From: Ophiocordyceps camponoti-saundersi (nom. inval.)
Taxonomy: Eukaryota > Ascomycota > Sordariomycetes > Hypocreales > Ophiocordycipitaceae
DNA: 64,000 bases
Reading direction: 5' to 3'
NCBI GenBank assembly: GCA_003339415.1
Contig: PDHQ01000051.1
Span: 63,293-127,292, forward strand
The notes beneath the pieces are model-generated. The model searched no databases, was not told the DNA's origin, and saw only the letters and a list, made by a program, of their open reading frames with translations. The position numbers and the translations under genes are program-made. How positions within the stretch are numbered: position 1 is the stretch's first letter; each line of letters starts with the position of its first letter. Shown here one piece after another: positions 1-10,719 of the stretch.

Positions 1-779
1 TGATATTTCCGCCCTTGCCCGTACCCTTGACGCCGTTGAGGTTCAAGCCCTTTTCTCGCGCCAGTCGCATGGCAGCCATGTCGGCCTTGGGCTCGCGATC
101 CAACGCCGGCTGAAGCCTGCTGCCGGAAGAGGCGTATTGCTCGGGTGGCGGCGAAGAAGAGGACGAAGGAGAGGAGGACGAGGATGAGGGAGATGAAGCC
201 GAAGCCGAAGACGAAGACGACGAAGAGGACGACGACGACTTGGACTCAGACGCCGCTTCGGATTTGTCGCCGCCGGCATCCTCAATGGTGAACTTCTCAA
301 AGGCCGATATGTCGGTGCCCTCCTCGACAAGTATAGCAATGGGCTGCAGGTGGGGGGGAGGACGAGGAAAGGAAAAAAAGTCAGCAACCAAGGCGACGAC
401 GGAGACGGAGACGGAGACGAAGATGAAGACGATGACGATGATAAAGAAGGCGAAAACTGACACTTCCGATGGGAACATCCTTTTCGCCCGACTCCTTGAG
501 AATCTTGGCAATGACACCCTCCTCCTGGAACTCAAAATCCATCTGTGCCTTGTCCGTCTCAATCTCTACCAAGACGTCACCCGGAGCGATTCCGTCACCC
601 GGCTTCTTCTGCCAAGCGCCAATGTTTCCCGCCTGCATCGTCGGCGAAAGCGCCGGCATCCGGACCACTTGATGATCCGGGAACGAGGCATAGAAGCGCA
701 CAACGTGGGAGGCGAAGCCCGTACGAAGGGCACGTCGCGTTGGGGCGAGGGCTCGCCTCCCGATAGCGGCGCTAAGCAT
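1..779 (-). CDS. LAT1: Dihydrolipoamide acetyltransferase, PDH complex E2 (5' part)
   Basis: This is the N-terminal part of the E2 core of the mitochondrial pyruvate dehydrogenase complex, which transfers acetyl groups to CoA; the rest lies beyond the left edge. Exon 1 is 779-462 and exon 2 runs from 343 to the edge. The intron 344-461 is gtcagt...ctgcag, and splicing restores the lipoyl-domain reading [11 protein letters not shown]. The first 30 or so residues are Arg/Ala-rich without acids, as in a mitochondrial presequence. The lipoyl domain covers about residues 36-115, with the lipoylated Lys at about 77 in ETDKA. A long Ser-rich linker follows, then the start of the peripheral-subunit (E3)-binding domain ([15 protein letters not shown]). 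The Ser run is a simple-repeat expansion. Family assignment is secure; the exact edge of the presequence is not. Confidence 0.93.
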
Positions 780-1968
780 GGCGAAGGAGAGAAAGAGCGA
801 GAGAGAGAGGAAGTGTGTGTGTGTATGTGTGTCTTTGGGGGGGGGGGGGTGAAATCCAGCCGCCGCCGCACGGGCTGAATGTATGACCGGGAAGAGAGGG
901 GGTTGTAGTGAGTGGTTGATTTTGACGTTGTTGAGGTGGGAGAAGAGGAGAAGCTCGACTTTTTTTTTTCCCGGCCTCCTCTTCGTTCTCTGTCCCTCTC
1001 GTAAGATGGAGCTCCTCCGTCGGCGACTGGAGCTCTCTTGTGCGCCTATGCCGGTTTGGGTTATATAATGGGCTTAATGGGCTTAATGAGAGAGGGGCAG
1101 GAGGCTATAGGGGTTGTAGGGTAAGTAGGGTTTACTAGGGAGGGATAGAAGAAGTTGTCCACTCAACGCGCACACCAACCAGCGTCTGCTTCTTTATTAC
1201 GGAGTAGACGTGCATGAATCTAGCCATGTAGACAGACACTTGGGTTGTTGCAGCAATGCCTTCTGATCCTGGTCGTGAAGCGGCGTGAGCAGTGAGGCTA
1301 TCATCAGGCGAGCGTCGTCGTCCCCGATTTCCCGAGTTATAGCTTATCTGGCCTTGGACCCTGCGTTTTTGTTGAGCTTCATCTCGAATCAGCATCTCTT
1401 GCTACTCGCACACTACAGTTTTCCCTCTCACAAAGCCATACAACACACATATGTAATTCGTACATACACACACACATACATACTACGGTTACATACATAG
1501 ACTCATATCTTCATCCCTGACCCTGCTCCGTTCATCCCAGAGGACACCTGTATGTATTATATCACAGACATTGGCAAATGGGAATGCTGATGTTGCCAGA
1601 GCACACACAAAAGCCAAGGCGAGGCTGACAAGACCATCAGCCAGGCGCACTGTTACGAGACTTTCCCGTACAAGCATGTCCCAGGCCAAATACCCCGCCA
1701 TCGAAGCAGCCACAGAGTCTCCTCTCCGTGTCCGCTTGACTCACTCATACTGGCTTCTCCTAACGAATATTAGGCGCGGTTTCGACAGTCAGCAACCTCA
1801 TCGCCGTCTCATCAAAGTCCAGACGAACCTCTCCCATCTCCATTCTCTCTCCTTTTCTCCCCTCGTCTTCCTCGGTCAAATATCGGCCTCCCACTACTCG
1901 TGAATGGGTGCGGTTCGCCACCTCGCCGCCTCCCGCTCATCCTCCCGCCTCCCTCGAATGGCTCCCCG
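780..1968. promoter_or_regulatory. Divergent LAT1/SEC7 intergenic region
   Basis: This 1.19-kb spacer lies between divergent LAT1 and SEC7. It holds a (GA)n/(GT)n stretch and a G-run just upstream of LAT1 (about 785-850). A TATATAA-like box sits near 1061, and a CATA microsatellite near 1460-1500. Pyrimidine-rich sequence at 1840-1870 precedes SEC7. I see no convincing gene. An upstream SEC7 exon cannot be excluded, because fungal Sec7 proteins often have a longer N-terminus. Confidence 0.5.
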
Positions 1969-4900
1969 ATGAGCTCCATCAAGTTTGTCGTGTCCTCCCT
2001 GGACTTCATCGCCGACTCCAAAGATGCCCAGCGGAACAAGCAGCTGGCCGAGTCGGCCAAGACGGCACTCGACGCCATAAAGGATCATGACGAGCAGCTA
2101 CCCGATCCGGAACTCGTCTTCGCTCCCCTCCAACTCGCTACAAAATCCAATAACCCGCAGCTCATCACCGCCGCCCTCGACTGCATCGGCAAGCTCATCT
2201 CCTACTCCTTCTTCTCCCCTCACACCGTCGACAACGATGCCGCTTCCCGCTCTCACGATGCGTCGCCTCTCATCGAGCGCGCCATCGACACCATATGCGA
2301 CTGCTTCCAGGGCGAGACCACCGCCGTCGAGATCCAGCTGCAGATTGTCAAGTCTCTGCTCGCCGCCGTCCTCAACGACAAAATCGTTGTTCACGGCGCC
2401 GGCTTGCTCAAGGCCGTTCGCCAGGTTTATAACGTCTTCCTGCTCTCTCGCAGCACCGCCAACCAGCAAGTCGCCCAAGGCACCTTGACCCAGATGGCCG
2501 GCACCGTCTTTGAACGCGTCAAGGCCAGACTCCACATGAAGGAGTCTAGGCTGGCTCTGCGAAACCTGAAGCACAGCTCCAGCAACGTCACCTTTGACCC
2601 GTCCGAAGTCGCCACCACTCCAGTTGCCACCACTACCACTGGCGAAGACTCGCCCGCGCCCGCTCACTCGTCGTCGTCTGATTCCCCGGCCGACGAGGCT
2701 GTCAAGCTCACTCTCAAAGATCTGGAGCATCGCAAGAAGAGCTTCGACGACTCGACCCTCGGCGACGGCCCCACCATGGTCTCTCGCCTGCCCGAGAAGC
2801 CGACAAATACCTCGCCGCCATCGTCCCAAAATGACGACGATGACCTCATGGATGCTGAAGACGAGGTCTACGTTCGCGACGCCTATCTCGTCTTCCGATC
2901 CTTTTGCAACCTTTCAACAAAGGTTCTCGCCCCCGACCAGCTCTTCGACATCCGCGGTCAGCCCATGCGCTCCAAGCTCATCTCCCTCCACCTCATTCAC
3001 ACGCTCCTCAACAACAACATGGTCGTCTTCACCTCGCCCCTGTGTACTATCAAGAACTCCAAAAGCAACGAGCCCACGTCCTTTTTGCAGGCCGTCAAGT
3101 TCTACCTATGTCTCAGCATTACGCGCAACGGCGCCAGCTCCGTCGACCGCATCTTTGACGTCTGCTGCGAGATATTCTGGCTGATGCTCAAGTTTATGCG
3201 CCAATCTTTCAAGGCGAGTCGTCCGGGAGCTTCAAACGAAGAGAGGAGGGGAAGAAGCAGGTGGGAAAGGGGGCTGACCCTAAATACAGAAAGAGATCGA
3301 AGTCTTCCTCAACGAGATATACCTCGCTCTCCTCTCGCGGAGAAACGCCCACATGTCGCAGAAGCTTCACTTCGTCAACATACTCAACCGCCTTTGCGCC
3401 GATCCCCGTGCCCTTGTCGAGATTTACCTCAATTACGACTGCGAACAGACTGTCGACAACCTCTTCCAGACCATCATCGAAGACCTCTCCAAGTTCTCCA
3501 CCACACCTGTCGCCATCACGCCCGCGACGGAACAGCTCTATGAAGAGATGCGCGCCAGGACGTCGCCCGCGACCGAATGGCAGCTCAAAGGCATCCTGCC
3601 GCCTCCGCTTACCGTCGCCCACATCATGCCGCAACAGGAGGCCGAGCAGGATATCCCCAAGGAGTACTCGATGAAGCGGCTGTCCTTGGAAGCCCTTGTC
3701 GAGGCCCTGCGGTCGTTGATGGACTGGTCCGCTTCCGTCCGCACCGACGGAGGCGAAAATAACAAGGCCGACGGCGACGTCGCCAGGGCCTCGGCCGAAG
3801 AGCTGCGGCCGTCCATCGACCCTACGCCCAGCGACAGTGCCTCCCGCTCGGAGCTACCGCTTCCCCCGTCGACGCCCGTCGTCGACGATGACCCGGACCA
3901 GCTCGAGAAGGAAAAAGCGCGCAAGACGGCGCTCACAAACGCCATCGCGCAGTTTAACTTTAAGCCCAAAAGGGGCATCAAGCTGCTTCTGCGGGACGGA
4001 TTCATCCCGAGCGACAGCCCGCAAGACATGGCTCGCTTCCTTCTCAACGAGGACAAGCTCGACAAGGCCCAGATTGGCGAGTTTCTCGGCGAGGGAGACC
4101 AGCAAAATATCGAAATCATGCACGCCTTTGTCGATTCCATGGACTTTACTAGGAAGCGCTTCGTCGACGCGCTGCGGCAGTTCCTGCAATCCTTCAGGCT
4201 ACCGGGAGAGGCCCAAAAGATTGATCGCTTCATGCTCAAGTTTGCTGAGCGCTACGTCATGGGGAACCCGAATGCGTTTGCCAACGCTGACACTGCCTAC
4301 GTCCTCGCCTACTCCGTCATCATGCTAAACACGGACCAGCACAGCAGCAAGATTGCCAAGCGGATGAGCAAGGAGGAGTTCATCAAGAATAACCGTGGTA
4401 TCAACGACAACTCGGACCTCCCCGACGACTACCTCATCAGTATTTACGACGAGATCGCCAACAACGAAATCGTCCTTACTAGCGAGCGTCAGGCGGCCGC
4501 CGCCGCCGGCAATCTGGGCGGCGCGCAGCCGACTGGCCTCGCCGCCGGCCTCGGCCACGCCCTGTCCAACGTCGGTCGCGACCTGCAACGCGAAGCTTAC
4601 GTTCAGCAGTCGGAGCAGATCTCGCTGCGGTCCGAGCAGTTGTTCAAGGATCTCTTCAAGAGCCAGCGCAGGAGCACGGCCGTGGCGGGGCTCAGGTTCA
4701 TCCCGGCAACGTCGTCCAAGCACGTCGGCTCCATGTTCGACGTCACCTGGATGTCCTTCTTTTCCGCCTTCTCGGGCCAGATGCAAAAGGCCCACAACAT
4801 CGAGGTCAGCAAGCTGTGTCTCGAGGGTATGAAGCTCGCCACGAAGATCGCCTGCCTGTTCGATCTCGCGACACCCAGGGAGGCCTTCATCTCGGCCCTC

Positions 4901-5988
4901 CGAAACACCACCAACCTCAACAATCCGCAGGAGATCCTGGCCAAGAACATCGAGGCACTCAAGGTCCTCCTCGACCTCGGGCAGACCGAAGGCAACCTGA
5001 TACGCGAGTCGTGGAAGGATATCCTCTTGTGTATCAGCCAGCTTGACCGGCTGCAGCTGATCACGGGAGGCGTGGACGAGAACGCGATTCCAGACGTGTC
5101 CCAGGCGCGCTTCATACCGCAGTCGTCGCGGACCGACACTTCGGACCACTCGAAGTCCTCCAACAACTCGCGACCGCCGCCGCCCCGTCAGAGGGCCAGC
5201 ACGGGACCTCGGGGCTTTTCCCACGAGATTGCGCTGGAGAGCAGGTCGGAGGACTTCATCCGCAGCGTCGACCACATCTTCTCCAACACGGCCAACCTCT
5301 CGGGCGAAGCCATGGTGCACTTCGCCAGGGCGCTGACCGAGGTGAGCTGGGACGAGATCAAGGTCTCGGGCTCCAACGACTCGCCGAGGACGTACAGCCT
5401 GCAAAAAATTGTGGAAATCAGTTACTACAACATGTACCGAGTGCGGTTCGAGTGGACCAACGTATGGGACGTCCTGGGCGAGCATTTCAACCAGGTCGGC
5501 TGCCACAACAACATGAACATCGTCTTCTTCGCCCTCGACTCGCTACGGCAGCTGTCGATGCGCTTCTTGGAGATTGAGGAGTTGGCGGGCTTCAAGTTTC
5601 AAAAGGACTTTCTGAAGCCCTTTGAGCTCGTCCTCGCCAACTCGCAAAACGTCACCGTCAAGGACCTGGTGCTGCGCTGCCTCGTCCAGATGATCCAGGC
5701 GCGGGGTGATAACATCCGTTCCGGCTGGAGGACAATGTTCGGCGTCTTCACCGTCGCGGCGCGCGAACCGCACGAGAGCATCGTGACGCTCGCCTATGAC
5801 AACGTCAGCCAGGTCTACAAGGACAAGCTCGGCGTCGTCATCTCCCAGGGCGCCTTCACCGACCTCATCGTCTGCTTGACCGAATTCTCAAAGAACATCA
5901 AGTTCCAGAAGAAGAGCCTGGCCGCGCTGGAACTGCTCAAGTCCATCATTCCCACGATGCTCAAGACGCCCGAATGTCCGCTTTACCA

Positions 5989-6021
<33 letters not shown>

Positions 6022-7603
6022 AACATCGACGACGACGGATGGCAAGCAGCGGGCGCAGCAGTCGAAGGCGTCGATCGAGGAGGGCTTCTGGTTCCCGATC
6101 CTCTTCGCCTTCCACGACGTGCTCATGACGGGCGAAGACCTCGAGGTGCGGTCTCATGCGCTCGAGTATTTCTTCGCGGCGCTCATCCGGTACGGCGGTG
6201 ACTTTACGCCCGAGTTCTGGGACATACTCTGGCGCCAACAGCTGTATCCAATCTTCATGGTGCTGCGGTCGCGGCCGGAGATGAGCAACGTGCTCAGCCA
6301 CGAGGAGCTTTCGGTCTGGCTCTCGACGACGATGATCCAGGCGCTGCGCAACATGATGACGCTTTTCACGCACTACTTTGACGCTCTTGAGTACATGCTC
6401 GACAGGTTCCTCGAGCTGTTAGCCCTCTGCATCTGCCAGGAGAACGATACGATCGCTCGAATCGGCAGCAACTGCCTACAGCAGCTGATACTCAAGAACG
6501 TGACCAAGTTCACGGCCGAACACTGGAATAAGATCGTCGGCGCCTTTTGCGAGCTGTTTGAGCGGACGACGGCCTACCAGCTGTTCACCGCCGCCAACGG
6601 GGGGGGCACAGCGCCGGTGGCTACGGCCAACGGTTTCGACTTTACGCCGGGAGAGAAGACGCCGACGCCGCTCGACGAGAAGCCGCTGCGGATCAACGGG
6701 AAGGAGGAGAACGGCGACGCGGTCCGGCCCCCACAGCCGTCGCCCAGGTCGGTTGACGACGACTTGCAGAGTCCGACGACGGCCGCCGGCGGCGCACTCG
6801 AAGAGTTCAGGCCTTCGTCCAACCTTCAGCAGCAGCCGGTGGTGGTGACGGCGGCGCGGCGTCGGCGCTTCAACCGCATCATCTCGCGCTGCGTATTGCA
6901 GCTCCTCATGATCGAGACGGTCAACGAGCTGTTCAGCAACGACACGGTGTACGCGCACATTCCGTCGACGGAGCTCCTGCGGCTCATGGCGCTGCTCAAG
7001 CGGTCATTTCAGTTCGCACGGCGCTTCAACGAGGACAAGGAGTTGAGGATGCAGCTGTGGCGCGAGGGCTTCATGAAGCAGCCGCCCAACCTGCTCAAGC
7101 AGGAGAGCGGGTCAGCGGCGACGTACGTCTCGATCCTATTCCGCATGTTCAACGACAACGCGCCCGAGAGGCTCGAGAGCAGGCCGGACATCGAGGCGGC
7201 GCTCGTACCGCTTTGCAAGGACATCATCGCCGGATACTCTTCGCTCGTGGAGGAGAGCCAGCAGCGCAACATCATGGCGTGGCGGCCCGTCGTCGTCGAC
7301 GTGCTCGAGGGCTACGCCACCTTTCCGCGGGAGGCCTTTTCCGCTCACCTTCCGGCCTTTTACCCGCTTGCCGTCGAGCTCCTCGGCAAAGACCTGGGGC
7401 CGGAACTCAGGGGCGCGCTGCTGGTGGTGCTCAGGCGCGTCGGCGAGGTCGGCCTCGGCATCGAGGGTATGGCTAGGGGGCAGGCTGCGGACGTGAGGAG
7501 GGAAAGCGTCGTTACGGGCGGTGGTGGTGGCGGGAGCGTCGATACGAGGAGTGATGGTCTTGTTGATGGTGATGGCGAGGCGGCGGCGAGGAGAATGCTT
7601 TGA
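1969..7603 (+). CDS. SEC7: Sec7-family Arf guanine nucleotide exchange factor
   Basis: This large BIG/Sec7-type exchange factor activates Arf GTPases at the trans-Golgi. The model has two exons, 1969-3213 and 3290-7603, giving 1852 residues, normal for the family. The intron 3214-3289 is GC-AG (AAG|gcgagt, branch gctgac, tacag). It is the only join I found that restores LMLKFMRQSFK-KEIEVFLNEIY in phase. The DCB/HUS region includes the NYDCE box just after the intron. The Sec7 domain is at about residues 636-830, with the catalytic Glu at about 683 in FLGEGD and the MLNTDQHS motif. HDS repeats fill the C-terminal half, interrupted by a low-complexity linker near 6600-6840. The start is the first ATG in frame (MSSIKFVV); the open frame continues upstream without an ATG, so a missed upstream exon is possible. 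Confidence 0.95.
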
Positions 7604-8280
7604 GGGGGAGGGTGTGTGAGTTTGTCTTCTATCTTGTGTTTCCCTTGCTTGTGTTTAGGGATCTCGTTCTCGTTGGCCTGGTCTGAGCATGCTCGACATA
7701 GGAACGGGGGAGGAAAAGAGGAGACGAAGAGGCGTTTATTCTTTTTTTTTTCTATTTCCTTTTTTCCTTTTTTCTTCATCCTGTTTCTCCTTCTCCTTTT
7801 CCTTCTTCCAACTCCCCCCTTTTTTTTTATCCGGGGAAATTGTCTGGCTCTGATGCGCGAAAAGGGGTTGTATCGTTTTTTCTTCCCTGAGTCAAAGTCG
7901 GGAACGGGGGGTTGTTGGACGTTGAAAGGACGAGAATCATGTACATCGACTCCGAGGCAGACAGACCTGGTACTCTTTCTCTCGTGGCGCGTTACAGCTT
8001 TGGAGGTGAGGCTTTCATGATCTTTGACTTTCTATCTTTCGAGTTGATAGTTTACAACTCCCCCGTTATCCAGCACTGTTTTGGGGAAGGGGGTTATATA
8101 GTCAAGTCTTCTGCGGGCCTTTTCAAAGACGAGTGATAGATTCCATCTTCGCCTAGGCTTTTATGCCTGACGGTGATTCACTCGTCCTGAAATCGCCCAT
8201 ACTTTTTCCCCATGTTGGCATATTTCCTCGATTGAAAGGCGCCACCGTCAGATCATCAACTCGACTTGATGGGTAACTAT
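7604..8280. other. Intergenic, SEC7 and HSM3-like 3' ends
   Basis: The spacer between convergent genes has T-rich tracts (7740-7830), compatible with SEC7 3'-UTR and polyadenylation sequence. I see no gene and no repeat beyond the homopolymer tracts. Confidence 0.5.
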
Positions 8281-9385
8281 CTAGGAGAGTAAGTAGGTGA
8301 CGTAGCGTCTCAGGTCTGGCGCATCGTCATCGTCCACGCGATCTCCTAGCGTTCCCAGAGCGGTCTTAATATCGGAGTCTTCTCTGGCGGCACTTTGGAC
8401 CAGCTCTTTAAGCGTGGCGTCACGAGCATGCGGGCTTTGAGCCATGGATGTGACGAGGGAGACGTAAAAATCGATTAGGGTTAGGTGCATGAGCATGTCC
8501 ATCTTGTCGATCATGGAGAGGGCGGCCCATTGGAGGAGACATTGGTTTGTCCCAGGGAGGAAGTTTGGCTTGGTTAGGAGCCGGATGTCGAGTGCGGCCA
8601 AGGGGGGGAGGAGGCGGAGGAGGCGGCCCTGAGAGATGGTGATGTCGTGCGTTGATCGGGAGGGGTCGTGGTCGAGGGTACAGAGATTGCGGATGAGGGT
8701 GAGGTTGGTATCGTTTTCGAAGATCAGGGGCCATATCCGATGATGACCGGGCGGACGAGGCTCGTTACTCGTGCCGTTGACGATCTCGACTGAGGAACCG
8801 CAGTCCGTCCTCAGGACTTCAAGCAAAACCCTAGCAGCGCGTTCCCCGACGCTAACATGCGGACTTTCGAGCCAGCGATGGACGATTTCCGCGACGATAT
8901 CAGGCAGCTCAGCTAACTTGTCCGCCTCGGCTGGCGAAGAAGCTGCCTTTCCGACGACGGCTAGCGCCAGGAGGTTGGCGGAGGCAAGAGGGGAGCGAAG
9001 GGCGTTGAGCAACGACGAGGGATCGGCGAAGACGAGGGCTTGTGTGAGTGAGAGGGGGGAAATGAGCTTGATTGATAGGGAGAGGAGGGCGCTTGGGTCG
9101 TGGACGGTTGGTGTTTTCAGGAGGTGGGCTAGCGGCGGGAGGAGGGTTGGGATGAGAGGGGGGATGTTTTGGTCTGAAGGGGAGAAACGGTTAGAGTTGA
9201 TTTTTTTTCGCGAGAGGAGAGAGGAACGACTTGCTTGTGAGTTGGAGCTCGACTTGGTCGAGGAGCTTTGCATCGGGGGCAAGGGCTGGGTCGTTGCTTA
9301 GGGCTTCGAGGTGGGATTGCAGCTCGGAGAGGCCTAAGATGGGTGCTGTGGGGGAGTGGAGGGGGACGATGATGTCGTCTGCCAT
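8281..9385 (-). CDS. HSM3/S5b-like proteasome assembly chaperone
   Basis: The 347-residue protein resembles the fungal family annotated as 'DNA mismatch repair protein HSM3, N-terminal', whose yeast member is an ARM/HEAT-like chaperone of the 26S proteasome base (S5b/PSMD5 in animals). It is leucine-rich and all-helical, with repeat-like segments such as SPHVSVGERAARVLLEVL. Exons are 9385-9235 and 9173-8281. The only intron I could find that keeps phase is GC-AG (CACAA|gcaagt...cttcag, 61 bp). The obvious GT donor 4 bp downstream would shift the frame. The gene shares a 339-bp divergent promoter with RPC31. Family recognition is from memory of the leucine-rich pattern, so moderately sure. Confidence 0.7.
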
Positions 9386-9724
9386 GGCGAGGACTCTATT
9401 TGGGAGATGGGTTTGCTTAGAATAGAGACGGGGTTTATGCAGAGGTGGAAGAGAATGTTAGGATGGTATAGGTAGCCGAGGAGAGGCGAGGAGATGGATA
9501 GATAGAGTAGAATAGAATAGAAGAGAGGTTACGTAATTCTATCTCTCCCCTCTGGCGGGGTAGCTTTTTCTCTTCCCCCGCACTAAAATCCACCCCCGCC
9601 TACCTCCCTCTGACTAACCCACCAAATCCCTCCCCATAACGTGCCACAACGTGCACCATCTTGTCTCACCCTCCACCTTCAACACCTTCCTAGCAAAACA
9701 AAGCAAAGCCCGGCATCACAAACC
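9386..9724. promoter_or_regulatory. Divergent promoter of HSM3-like and RPC31
   Basis: This 339-bp spacer between start codons is purine-rich on the HSM3-like side (tagaatagaat direct repeats, 9500-9525) and C/CT-rich ahead of RPC31. No clear TATA box is visible. Confidence 0.45.
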
Positions 9725-10600
9725 ATGTCCAGGGGCGGTCGCGGCGGACGCGGTGGACGAGGCGGCGGCCGCGGCGGAACCGCAAGACCCAAAGTCCCCT
9801 GGGACACAGGCGAGGAGCCAGACGCTCGACCTTCAGAGCTCTTCCCCGTGAGAAAGCAATCCTCTCCTCCTCCCCCCCATGGGGAGCAAGTCGAGAAAAA
9901 CGAGAAGAGTAACTCACAATCCCCCCCTTCACCGTCGTTCTTCAAGGCCCGCTCCATACCGCAACCTCGTCCCCTCTCGGATAAGGAGAAGACGGCAGTC
10001 GATCACTTCCTCGTCCTCCGTCACCAGTTCCACTCGTCGCCCCTGTACGCCTCGCGGAAAAGCTCGCTCCACGACCCGACAGCGCCCAGCAAACTATACG
10101 GCCAGGCGCAGATGAACGCAAACTACGACGTCCGCGACAAGGCGACGCAAGATCCCTTCACCGCCGTGCCCGCCTACTCGCACAAGTTCGTGCCGAGGGA
10201 TAGAACCTTGCCGGACTGGTCCTCGATTCCCGTTTGCAAGGAGCTGTTCCCGCCTGAGCTGCACTCTACCGTCGCGCCTGGCGATGGCGTCGGGAAGAAG
10301 AGGCCTAAGCTTGAGCTCTCAAAAGTCACCGCTTTGCCGTCCGCTGAGGAGGCTTTTGGCGTCGGTGCTTCGTCTGATGCTGCGCTGCTGGATAAGCTCA
10401 TGACTGTTCCGGAACATGAGGACGAGGAAGATGCTGCTGCTGCCGAGGCGGAGGAGGATGAGCAGCTGCAGGAGGATGATGGTGATGAGGACTACGATGA
10501 CGAGGACGCTGGCGATTACGATGCCGAGAATTACTTTGACAACGGAGACGAATTGGGTGACGATTATGGCGACGGTGATGACGGCGAAGGCACTTATTGA
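9725..10600 (+). CDS. RPC31: RNA polymerase III subunit Rpc31
   Basis: Rpc31 is a Pol III-specific subunit of the C82/C34/C31 initiation subcomplex. The reading frame of 291 residues starts at the ATG for MSRGGRGG. An RGG-rich N-terminus leads into PWDTGEEP...SELFP, then the conserved core (LSDKEKTAVDHFLVLRHQFH, SPLY, VPAYSHKFVPRDR, KELFPPELHST, KRPKLELSKVTALP), and a long Asp/Glu/Tyr tail typical of Rpc31. Between SELFP and the core, 9848-9946 has intron-like ends (gtgaga...ttcaag), a possible branch gtaactc, no stop and a length of 99 nt. It could be spliced out without changing frame, giving 258 residues, and its sequence looks less conserved than its flanks. The 3' end converges on NUP49 with only 119 bp between stops. 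Confidence 0.9.
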   Translation: MSRGGRGGRGGRGGGRGGTARPKVPWDTGEEPDARPSELFPVRKQSSPPPPHGEQVEKNEKSNSQSPPSPSFFKARSIPQPRPLSDKEKTAVDHFLVLRHQFHSSPLYASRKSSLHDPTAPSKLYGQAQMNANYDVRDKATQDPFTAVPAYSHKFVPRDRTLPDWSSIPVCKELFPPELHSTVAPGDGVGKKRPKLELSKVTALPSAEEAFGVGASSDAALLDKLMTVPEHEDEEDAAAAEAEEDEQLQEDDGDEDYDDEDAGDYDAENYFDNGDELGDDYGDGDDGEGTY

Positions 10601-10719
10601 TCCTCTTCTTTTGAGGTATGTATCATACACTACAAGACACTTTATAGACACAAAGAAAGGATGACCTCCTCCATCATGATATCAACAGAAAAAAATGCGT
10701 GGATAAAAAGAAAAACAAA

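Noticed and set aside
240..878. 212-residue plus-strand frame at the left edge
   Set aside because: Antisense to LAT1 exons, which have clear lipoyl-domain homology.
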